From positions 248,001-312,000 of the forward strand of contig NZ_CP013074.1 of assembly GCF_001889305.1 (NCBI RefSeq): a stretch of DNA of 64,000 nt, in the 5' to 3' direction. Below the pieces are notes generated by a model. The model saw only the letters and a list, made by a program, of their open reading frames with translations, searched no databases and was not told where the DNA came from. Numbering within the stretch: the first letter of the stretch is position 1; the number at the start of each line of letters is the position of its first letter. This document shows positions 57,065-64,000 of the stretch, piece after piece. The translations under genes were made by a program, and so were the position numbers. Origin of the DNA: Dehalococcoides mccartyi (GTDB lineage: Bacteria; Chloroflexota; Dehalococcoidia; Dehalococcoidales; Dehalococcoidaceae).

Positions 57065-59506
57065 TTATTTCACCACAATATTTACTAATTTGCCGGGTAC
57101 ATATATGACAGACGCCGGGGTTTTGCCCTGAAGATGGGGCTTGACTCTGGCGCTGTTTAAGGCAGTTTCCTTAGCTTCGTCCTCCGAGATACCGGCCGGC
57201 ATTTCCAGCCTTTCGCGGAGTTTGCCGTTTACCTGGATAATCAGGGTAATTACTTCGTCTTTGGCCAGTTCTTCGTCCCACTTAGGCCAGCTCTGGTTGT
57301 GAATGGAATATTCCATGCCTAGATTTGTCCAGAGTTCCTCGGCAATATGGGGGGCAACCGGGGCAAGCATAAGGGCAAAAGTTTTAAGGCTGTTTTGCCA
57401 GCTTTCTGCCGAAATGGCGGCAGCCTCTTTAAACTTGGCCAGGCTGTTTGAAAGCTCCATCAGGGCGGCCACTACCGTATTGAAACGCAGCCGTTCAATA
57501 TCCATAGTTATTTTTTTGATAGTCTGGTGGAGGGTGCGCTTAAGTTCGCGTTCCGCTTCAGCCGAGGCGGTGTTTGGGGTGTATTCCTCTGTAAACAAAT
57601 TCCAGACCCGGTTCAGCCAGCGGCTCATGCCCGAAAGGCCGGAATCATTCCATTCCCCGCCCTGATCCCACGGGCCCACAAACATCAGGTAAGCCCTGAC
57701 GGCGTCTGTGCCTACCTCTGCCACCAAATTATCCGGGGTAACTACATTCCCCTTGGATTTGCTCATTTTCTGGTGGTTGCTGACGATAATGCCCTGATTA
57801 AAAAGCTTTTTAAAAGGTTCGCCGAAGTCTATTATTCCCATATCCCGCAGGGCTTTGGTGAAGAAACGGGAATAAAAAAGGTGCATAACGGCGTGTTCGG
57901 CACCGCCGGTATAAAGGTCTACCGGCATCCAGTACCGCAGTTTTTCCGGGTCAAACGGCCCTTTGTCATAACCGGGGCTGGTATAACGCAGGAAATACCA
58001 CGAAGAACACATGAAGGTATCCATGGTATCTGTTTCGCGTTTGGCCTTACCCCCGCAGACCGGGCAAGTGGTATTTACAAAGCCTTCATTATATTTCAGG
58101 GGGGATTCGCCCCCGCTGCGGAACTCTACATCTTCCGGCAGAAGCACCGGCAGGTCCTTTTCGGGTACGGGTACAATGCCGCACTTTTCGCAGTAGACCA
58201 TGGGTATGGGGGCGCCCCAGTAACGCTGGCGGGAAATAAGCCAGTCGCGCAGTTTGTAGTTTACGGTTTTTTTGCCCCAGCCGTGTTCCGCCAGATAGTC
58301 ACATACCTTTTCTTTGCCTTCGGTATTGGGCAGGCCGTTAAACGGGCCGGAATTCTGCATAACCCCTTCATTTATATAAGCGGTTTCAAGGGGCTGGCCG
58401 TCATAATCCGGTGGGGCAATTACAGTTATAACCGGCAAATGGTATTTTTGGGCAAAGACAAAATCACGCTCGTCATGGGCGGGCACGCCCATAACCGCCC
58501 CGGTGCCGTAACTCTGGAGAACATAATCACCAATCCAGACGGGTACTTTATGGCCGTTTACCCGGTTGGTCACGTATGCACCGGTAAAAACGCCGTCCTT
58601 TTCCCTTTCGGTGGAAAGGCGCTCAATCTCGGTGCAGGCGCGGGATTTCTTTATATATTCATCCACCGCCGCTTTGTTTTCGGGGGTGGTAATCTTTTCA
58701 ACCAGAGGGTGTTCGGGTGCCAGTACCATAAAGGTCACCCCGTAAATAGTGTCAGGGCGGGTGGTAAAGACCTTTATCTCATGTTCGGGCGTAGCCGGGC
58801 AGTCCAGGGAAAAGGATACTTCCGCCCCGTAGCTTTTGCCCACCCAGTTTCTCTGCATAGCGGTTATTTTTTCCGGCCAGTCCAGGCCGTCATGGTCTTT
58901 AAGTTCATCAGCATAGTTGGTAATGCGGAAAAACCACTGTTCAAGGTCACGGCGGGTGGTGGGGGTTTCACATCTCCAGCAGGTGCCGTCTACCACCTGT
59001 TCGTTGGCCAGCACCGCCTGACAACTGGGACACCAGTTTACCGGAGCTTTGGCGCGGTAAGCCAGCCCGGCTTCATACAGCTTTAAGAAGAACCACTGAG
59101 TCCACTTGTAGTATTCGGGCAGGCAGGTTATAACCTCTCTGTCCCAGTCAAACATAGCACCGATAGTTTTAAGCTGGCGGCGCATATTTTCCACATTGTT
59201 CAGCGTCCAGATACGGGGGTGAATATGGTGTTTGATGGCGGCGTTTTCCGCCGGCAGGCCGAAAGAGTCAAAACCCACCGGGCGCATTACATTAAAGCCG
59301 TTTAAGCGTTTGTATCTGGCAAAACAGTCTGCCGGGACTTCGGCATACCAGTGGCCTATATGGAGGTTGCCAGAAGTATAAGGGAACATGGTAAGGGAGT
59401 ACCATTTGGGTTTGGGGCTGTCTTCACCGGCGTGGTAAAGGCGGTCTGCCGCCCATTTATCCTGCCACTTTTTTTCTGTTTCCTGCGGATTATATTTTTC
59501 GGCCAT
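57065..59506 (-). CDS. leuS: Leucyl-tRNA synthetase
   Basis: An 813-aa class I synthetase. HIGH-type motif in SGNLHIGHWYAE, the editing domain (TRPDTIYGVTFMVLAP, GYGAVMGVPAHDERD-like GTGAVMGVPAHDERD), the zinc site CPVCGGKAKRETDTMDTFMC, and KMSKS in HQKMSKSKGN. Length and domain order are complete. No T-box leader is visible in the gap before its start. Confidence 0.97.
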   Translation of the reverse strand: MAEKYNPQETEKKWQDKWAADRLYHAGEDSPKPKWYSLTMFPYTSGNLHIGHWYAEVPADCFARYKRLNGFNVMRPVGFDSFGLPAENAAIKHHIHPRIWTLNNVENMRRQLKTIGAMFDWDREVITCLPEYYKWTQWFFLKLYEAGLAYRAKAPVNWCPSCQAVLANEQVVDGTCWRCETPTTRRDLEQWFFRITNYADELKDHDGLDWPEKITAMQRNWVGKSYGAEVSFSLDCPATPEHEIKVFTTRPDTIYGVTFMVLAPEHPLVEKITTPENKAAVDEYIKKSRACTEIERLSTEREKDGVFTGAYVTNRVNGHKVPVWIGDYVLQSYGTGAVMGVPAHDERDFVFAQKYHLPVITVIAPPDYDGQPLETAYINEGVMQNSGPFNGLPNTEGKEKVCDYLAEHGWGKKTVNYKLRDWLISRQRYWGAPIPMVYCEKCGIVPVPEKDLPVLLPEDVEFRSGGESPLKYNEGFVNTTCPVCGGKAKRETDTMDTFMCSSWYFLRYTSPGYDKGPFDPEKLRYWMPVDLYTGGAEHAVMHLFYSRFFTKALRDMGIIDFGEPFKKLFNQGIIVSNHQKMSKSKGNVVTPDNLVAEVGTDAVRAYLMFVGPWDQGGEWNDSGLSGMSRWLNRVWNLFTEEYTPNTASAEAERELKRTLHQTIKKITMDIERLRFNTVVAALMELSNSLAKFKEAAAISAESWQNSLKTFALMLAPVAPHIAEELWTNLGMEYSIHNQSWPKWDEELAKDEVITLIIQVNGKLRERLEMPAGISEDEAKETALNSARVKPHLQGKTPASVIYVPGKLVNIVVK

Positions 59507-59685
59507 TTCTGTTTTCCTATCTGAAATATCAGATTATATTACCCCGTACTGCCGGTGCTTTCAAGTTTGGGGCGGCTTTTCGGGGCTATTTCTATATTGG
59601 GCAGGAATTGGGTAAAATGAAGCAGACCTGAAAATGTGCTATATATAAATAGAAAGGCTGGCCGTAAGTGGCCGGTGGTTTTTTA

Positions 59686-60993
59686 ATGACAGCTAAAGAG
59701 ATTGTGGTAATAGGTGCGGGGGCGGGCGGGCTTATGGCGGCAGGCCGGGCGGCTGAGTGCGGCGGCAAAGTAATCCTGCTGGAAAAGACCGAACAGCCGG
59801 GCAAGAAAATGCTTATTTCGGGGCAGGGCAGGTGCAATATTTCCAACAGCCGGGATATTGCCGAATTTATCACCGCTTTCGGTCCTAACGGGCGGTTTTT
59901 ATACAGCGCCTTCAGCCGTTTTTTCCGTCAGGAGCTGGTAGATTTGCTGGCACGTTATGGGGTGGAAACCAAAACCGAACGGGGCGGGCGGCTTTTCCCT
60001 GTTTCGGATAAAGCTCATGATGTGGTGGCAGCCTTAACTGAATATGCTTCAGGCGCGGCCTTGGTAAGCGGGCAAAAGGTCAGCCAGATACTGGTGAGCG
60101 AGGGGCGGGTAGTGGGGGTCAAAACTGAAAAGGAGACCTTCAGGGCGGATGCGGCGGTGATTGCCACCGGGGGTGCATCCTATCCCGGTACCGGCTCTTC
60201 GGGAGACGGTTTCCGTTTGGCGGAAGCGCTGGGGCATACTATTGTGAAACTACGTCCGGCTCTGGTGCCTCTGGTGGTGAAAGAGATAGATTTGGCAAAG
60301 AGCATGCAGGGGGTGGCCCTGAAAAATATCCGCCTGACGGCCTACCGCTGTGAAGCGGATAAAATACCTGCGGATCTGACCCTGCAGGACTGGGGGCGGG
60401 GTATTGCTGGCAAAAAACCGCCCAAAGCGGTGATTGAAAGCCGCATGGGTGAGCTTATGATTACCCACTTCGGGCTGGGCGGGCCTTTGACCATGCTGAT
60501 GGGGCTGCCGGTTGCCGAGGCACTGGAGCAAGGGGCGGTGAGTGTGGCCATAGATTTGAAACCGGCACTGTCGCTGGATAAACTGCGTCTTCGCCTCCAG
60601 CGGGACTTTGATACTTTCGGCAAACGCAGTTTTCAAAACCTGCTCTCAGAGCTTTTGCCCCAGAAGATGATAAGGCCGTTTGTAGACCTGACTGGCATAG
60701 ACCCGTTCAAATGCGGCGGCCAGATAACGGCGGCTGAACGCGAAGTTATCTTGGCAAACCTGAAATGCCTGCGGTTCAATATTACTTCCACGTTGCCCCT
60801 GAGTGCGGCGGTGGTGACTGCCGGCGGGGTAGACCTGAAGGAGATAAATCCGCGGACTATGGAGTCTAAACTGATAAGTGGGCTTTATTTCTGCGGGGAG
60901 GTTATGGATATAGATGCGGATACCGGCGGTTATAACCTTCAGGCGGCTTTTTCCACCGGCTATCTGGCAGGTGAATCAGCGGCGGGGGCTTGA
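59686..60993 (+). CDS. HI0933/YhiN-family flavoprotein
   Basis: About 435 aa from ATG 59686; GTG 59668 is a less likely start. Dinucleotide-binding motif VVIGAGAGGLMAAGRAAE, then GQGRCNISNS, the second FAD motif ATGGASYPGTGSSGDGF, and the C-terminal GEVMDIDADTGGYNLQAAF, all features of the family of BaiN-like NAD(P)/FAD-dependent oxidoreductases. The substrate is unknown. It is divergent from leuS; grpB-like gene follows after 6 nt. Confidence 0.93.
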   Translation: MTAKEIVVIGAGAGGLMAAGRAAECGGKVILLEKTEQPGKKMLISGQGRCNISNSRDIAEFITAFGPNGRFLYSAFSRFFRQELVDLLARYGVETKTERGGRLFPVSDKAHDVVAALTEYASGAALVSGQKVSQILVSEGRVVGVKTEKETFRADAAVIATGGASYPGTGSSGDGFRLAEALGHTIVKLRPALVPLVVKEIDLAKSMQGVALKNIRLTAYRCEADKIPADLTLQDWGRGIAGKKPPKAVIESRMGELMITHFGLGGPLTMLMGLPVAEALEQGAVSVAIDLKPALSLDKLRLRLQRDFDTFGKRSFQNLLSELLPQKMIRPFVDLTGIDPFKCGGQITAAEREVILANLKCLRFNITSTLPLSAAVVTAGGVDLKEINPRTMESKLISGLYFCGEVMDIDADTGGYNLQAAFSTGYLAGESAAGA

Positions 60994-60999
60994 GTATAA

Positions 61000-61530
61000 A
61001 TGGTCAGACGGGTGATAGTAGAGAAATACAACCCACGTTGGATAACGCAGTATGAAGCCGAAGCCGAAAGGTTAAGAAAGCTGCTCTCCGATAATTTGCT
61101 TGAGATACATCATATAGGTTCAACAGCCATACCCGGGCTTAGTGCCAAACCCATTATTGATATTATGCCGGTGGTCAGGGATATTTTAGCAGTGGACCTG
61201 CTTCAGAAAACCTTTGAGCAGGCAGGATATCTGTATTTCGGCGAATACGGCATTCCGGGCAGGCGTTTTCTGGTTAGAGGTACTGCCGAAATGCGGCTTG
61301 CCCAGGTGCATATATTCGGGATATCTTCCCCTGATATAAAAAGGCATCTTGCTTTCCGTGATTATCTGCGCGTGCATCCGGAGGCAGCAGCGGAATATTC
61401 TTCCCTTAAAACAAGTCTGGCGGAAAAGTTTCCTCTGGATATAGATGCTTATATTGGCGGTAAGTCCGGGTTTGTAAAGGACCTGGAAGCAAAGGCCTTG
61501 AAATGGTACCGCCAAAACCCGCAGCACTAG
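61000..61530 (+). CDS. GrpB-family protein
   Basis: A 176-aa protein with the GrpB/nucleotidyltransferase-like pattern (VEKYNPRWITQYEAEAERLR, HHIGSTAIPGLSAKPIIDIM, HLAFRDYLRVHPEAAAEYSS). GST and D-x-D-like residues resemble the nucleotidyltransferase fold. In some bacteria the domain is linked to CoaE (dephospho-CoA kinase). Starts 6 nt after the flavoprotein gene. Confidence 0.9.
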   Translation: MVRRVIVEKYNPRWITQYEAEAERLRKLLSDNLLEIHHIGSTAIPGLSAKPIIDIMPVVRDILAVDLLQKTFEQAGYLYFGEYGIPGRRFLVRGTAEMRLAQVHIFGISSPDIKRHLAFRDYLRVHPEAAAEYSSLKTSLAEKFPLDIDAYIGGKSGFVKDLEAKALKWYRQNPQH

Positions 61531-61771
61531 GTTTTATTTTTTAAGTCACTTAGCGTCTCTTGTCTTAAAAGTATATACATATTTCCGCGAGTCCGTTGAT
61601 GGCCTTTTCAGGCAGCAAAATGCCTAAATACTTTTGTAATAAATACGTACACTTACTAATATCGCCGTAAACTGATAAAACGCATAATAAATATCCGGTG
61701 CCATTTCCATGGGGTTTCTGAGACGGAAATTTTCCGCACATATTGTCCCCAGTGCTGCCGGGAGGAACGTA

Positions 61772-62074
61772 ATGAGCATACAAATGCCTTTTAATCAGGA
61801 TACTATAAACAAGTGCGTCTGCCACAAGTGCCCCGTACAGAACCAGAGTGAATGCGTTCGTGACCAGATGTCAGTACTGAAAAGCAGCCTCAATGAAATT
61901 CCTCTAAACCCTCAAAAAATCCCCAAGGCGTATTGCGTCAGCGGAAAATCCCTCTGCAAAGGGGTTAACCGCACTAAACCCTGTATCTGCGGCAGCTGTG
62001 AAGTGTATGCAATGTATCATCTGTCCGAAGGAGAACCGGGCGGGTTTTACTGCTTTGAAGGCAAATCCGCTTAG
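61772..62074 (+). CDS. DUF2769-type cysteine-rich small protein
   Basis: About 100 aa from ATG 61772 behind GGGAGGAA. Cysteine pattern CVCHKCPVQNQSEC, YCVSGKSLCKGVNRTKPC and CICGSCEVYAMYHLSEGEPG, FYCFEG matches the DUF2769 layout of paired Cys motifs, likely a metal site. Function unknown. It stands alone, preceded by a 241-bp gap with nothing recognisable. Confidence 0.7.
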   Translation: MSIQMPFNQDTINKCVCHKCPVQNQSECVRDQMSVLKSSLNEIPLNPQKIPKAYCVSGKSLCKGVNRTKPCICGSCEVYAMYHLSEGEPGGFYCFEGKSA

Positions 62075-62253
62075 ATAAATACATAGTTATAGTTACTTGA
62101 CCCTTTGCAACTCTGTTTTACTTCATTTAATCTAGTAGTAATATATTCTTATCCAGACATAATGACTCACCGCCAAAGGGATAGCCGCCGCTTTGAGCGG
62201 CCGGTTTTTATTATAATCGCAGTATCAGTATGAAAGGGAGGGCTTTGCCATAT

Positions 62254-62529
62254 ATGGAAAAGATAACGGGTAGGAACGCCGGGGAGATTAAGCTCTATGC
62301 TCTAAGCACTTGCGGCTGGTGCCGTTTAACCCGCCAGCTTCTGGCTGAACTGGGGGTAGCTTATGAATTTGAATATGTGGATTTGCTTACGGGAGATGAA
62401 CGGGCAAAAGCCTTAAAAGCTTTGGCCGCACTTAATCCGTCCAGTTCATTTCCTACTATGGTTATCCGGGGAAACAAAGTGATTATAGGTTATAAAGAGG
62501 CTGAAATAAGGGAGGTGCTGAAAGCATGA
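62254..62529 (+). CDS. Glutaredoxin/NrdH-like redoxin
   Basis: About 91 aa from ATG 62254 (GGGAGGG lies 11 nt upstream; ATG 62230 is an alternative without a ribosome binding site). The thioredoxin fold active site is CGWC, followed by the VDLLTG strand and cis-Pro in SSFPTMVI. It overlaps the next gene (ferredoxin-thioredoxin reductase-like) by ATGA, so they probably form a redox pair in which the reductase reduces this redoxin. Confidence 0.9.
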   Translation: MEKITGRNAGEIKLYALSTCGWCRLTRQLLAELGVAYEFEYVDLLTGDERAKALKALAALNPSSSFPTMVIRGNKVIIGYKEAEIREVLKA

Positions 62530-63032
62530 GCCCGAAAATACCTAAACCGGCTGAAGATGCAGTAGTTTTGCAGGCACGTCTCAAGCGTGAGGCTGAGGCT
62601 TCTGGTTACCACCTTAACCCAAACGGTGATTTTGTAAAGATGCTTGCGGAAGGTTTGCTTGCTAACCGCAGGCGTTATGGTTATCCTTCTTGTCCCTGCC
62701 GTCTGGCAGAAGGCGACAAAGAGGCGGATAGGGATATTCTTTGTCCGTGTGATTACCGTGATGCAGACTTAAGTGAATTCGGCAGCTGCTACTGTGCCCT
62801 GTATGTAAACAGCCGGATTGCAAAGGGGGAAAAACAGCCTCAGCCTGTACCTGAACGCCGCCATCTGCCCAATCCTGCGCCGAAGGCAAAATCTGTCGAA
62901 ACATCTTTCGGGCTGACTTACCCTGTCTGGCGTTGCCGGGTATGCGGTTACTTGTGCGGGCGTGACGAAGCACCGGACGAATGCCCCATTTGCAGGGCTG
63001 GCAAAGAGCGGTTTGAGCTGTTTATACATTAA
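62526..63032 (+). CDS. Ferredoxin-thioredoxin reductase catalytic subunit fused to rubredoxin-like domain
   Basis: A 168-aa protein. Residues 1-105 match the catalytic beta chain: CPCR, CPCDYRDADLSEFGSCYC, with the six cluster and redox cysteines. Residues about 135-168 form a rubredoxin-like zinc or iron knuckle (WRCRVCGYLCGRDEAPDECPIC). The gene follows the redoxin by ATGA. Ferredoxin would supply electrons to reduce the redoxin's disulfide. The rubredoxin fusion may act as an internal electron donor. Confidence 0.9.
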   Translation: MSPKIPKPAEDAVVLQARLKREAEASGYHLNPNGDFVKMLAEGLLANRRRYGYPSCPCRLAEGDKEADRDILCPCDYRDADLSEFGSCYCALYVNSRIAKGEKQPQPVPERRHLPNPAPKAKSVETSFGLTYPVWRCRVCGYLCGRDEAPDECPICRAGKERFELFIH

Positions 63033-63119
63033 AACCCAAAAGTCCATAAGGCTTGCCTGAGAGTGCCACTTGGGCTATCATAGTGTCTGGCAGTGAGTAT
63101 ATGAGGCTGGTCTTTTGGG

Positions 63120-64000
63120 ATGAATTTTTTACGCCGTTATGATTTTTATCTGCTGATACTGTTTATAGGGTTAGGGGTGCTGGCCTTTAACGGTGGCTGG
63201 GTACTGCCTTTGCGGCTGTTATTTGGCCTGCCGCTGGTCCTGATAGTGCCGGGTTATGCCCTGGCATCAGTCCTGTACCCCTCTAAGCTTAGCCTCAGCC
63301 GCTCCTCACGGCTTATGGTTAGTCTGGCACTCAGTCTATCAGTCTCCATGCTGGCAGGGCTGGTTTTAAACTATACGGTTGGGCTGGGGCAGGAGAGTGT
63401 TCTGTGTACTCTTTGCAGTTTAAGCCTTATATTTTGTCTTGCGGCCATTGGCAGAAGGCAACGTTTGCCGCCTGACGAAAGACCCGGTCTGATACTAATC
63501 CCTCCTGACACTAAAAAACAGGTCTCCGGAAATACCTCCCAGGTTTTCTTGAATATGCTTCTGGCAGTTTGCCTGCTGGGAGTGGGCGGATTTGCCGTAA
63601 AACAACTGGTACAAGTTTATTCGCCGGCGGAGTTTACTCAGTTTTATATGCTGGGTATAGATGATACTGCCGAAAACTTTCCAAGTATGTTTTTTCTGGA
63701 TAACGGGCAGGTGACTGAAGTGCAGTATGGCAACCGGCCTGCGGTAGAGGCTGTTTCTGCCTGCCTGAAGCTGGTCATCTCCAATAGCGGCCAGTTTGAC
63801 ATAGTTTATAGGGTGGAAGCTCTACTTAACGGCCATCTGCACAAGTTTTCCTTTGGCGATGGCACAGAATTTGACGGTTTTATAGACGTGCCTGCGAGTG
63901 TTGTTAATTCACTTGAGCTCTATTTTGCCCCGATTGAACCGGGTGATAACCAGTTACTGGAAATTTGGCTTTATTCGGGTGACACCCCGGTATTCTCCCA
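63120..64000 (+). CDS. DUF1616-like membrane protein, partial (cut by window edge)
   Basis: The first 293 codons of a gene from ATG 63120. Four N-terminal membrane segments (about 9-25, 29-52, 63-85 and 92-108), a charged loop, a fifth span (about 142-162), then an extracytoplasmic beta domain (FPSMFFLDNGQVTEVQYGNR, KLVISNSGQFDIVYRVEAL). The pattern VPGYALASVLYP resembles DUF1616 proteins of archaea and Chloroflexota, of unknown function. The end lies beyond the window. Confidence 0.7.
   Translation, partial: MNFLRRYDFYLLILFIGLGVLAFNGGWVLPLRLLFGLPLVLIVPGYALASVLYPSKLSLSRSSRLMVSLALSLSVSMLAGLVLNYTVGLGQESVLCTLCSLSLIFCLAAIGRRQRLPPDERPGLILIPPDTKKQVSGNTSQVFLNMLLAVCLLGVGGFAVKQLVQVYSPAEFTQFYMLGIDDTAENFPSMFFLDNGQVTEVQYGNRPAVEAVSACLKLVISNSGQFDIVYRVEALLNGHLHKFSFGDGTEFDGFIDVPASVVNSLELYFAPIEPGDNQLLEIWLYSGDTPVFS

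Noticed and set aside
57527-59086. A 519-codon open frame on the plus strand
   Set aside because: It lies wholly antisense to leuS, which has all synthetase motifs. Long antisense frames are common opposite GC-rich coding sequence; no ribosome binding site or family pattern.
1-64000. CRISPR array
   Set aside because: No regularly spaced direct repeats of 20-40 bp and no cas genes were seen.

Overview
The window comes from a Dehalococcoides mccartyi-type chromosome (Chloroflexota, obligate organohalide respirer). The basis is a Tat-signal reductive dehalogenase with its RdhB anchor (43.5-45.3 kb), followed by the molybdoenzyme-like OmeA/OmeB pair and FdhE (48.7-53.8 kb), which are the known partners of RdhA in this genus. 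The 45.7-64 kb stretch is ordinary core: DEAD-box helicase, TerC, rsmD, coaD, ferredoxin, cvpA, proC, leuS, a flavoprotein and small redox proteins. No rRNA, tRNA or CRISPR array was seen.

Positions 1-22.0 kb are an integrated mobile element. The left part holds divergent XRE regulators (the left one followed by an ImmA/IrrE-like gene), a Gp3-type recombination directionality factor, a DUF3854-type primase-helicase whose 3' end carries five 10-bp iteron-like repeats, a J-domain protein and an AAA+ ATPase. From 6.4 to 22.0 kb there is a long, tightly overlapping, one-directional operon of about 30 small genes: methionine-rich single-span membrane proteins, tandemly duplicated beta-rich proteins, a subtilase, a fibre-like protein, a zinc-ribbon tyrosine recombinase and a DUF192-membrane-ArdC-metallopeptidase fusion. 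It looks like a structural (virion or surface-assembly) module, but no HK97 capsid, portal, terminase or FtsK/HerA packaging ATPase is recognisable. This is the best candidate in the window for an undescribed system.

Positions 22-35.5 kb are accessory and defence genes. They include a 1104-aa TIR-domain protein, a sigma-like protein next to a diverged sliding clamp, four small genes, and a restriction-like cluster made of a beta-class DNA methyltransferase, an EVE-like/PD-(D/E)XK protein, two HNH proteins and two further PD-(D/E)XK proteins. Perfect 32-34 bp palindromes lie on both sides of the methyltransferase gene. Positions 35.5-40.2 kb are AT-rich and decayed, with an IS1595-family transposase, a SMI1/KNR4 protein and truncated membrane genes.

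At 40.3-45.3 kb a B12-binding-like protein, a histidine kinase and an OmpR-type response regulator are divergent from rdhAB. The intervening region carries repeats of GGGGTAWTAC-like sequence spaced at near-integral helical turns, which suggests direct control of rdhA by the regulator. The downstream omeA-omeB-fdhE operon would supply the membrane electron-transfer partner of RdhA. OmeA has Ser where formate dehydrogenases have Sec or Cys, and a 26-codon reading frame with its own ribosome binding site lies between omeA and omeB.
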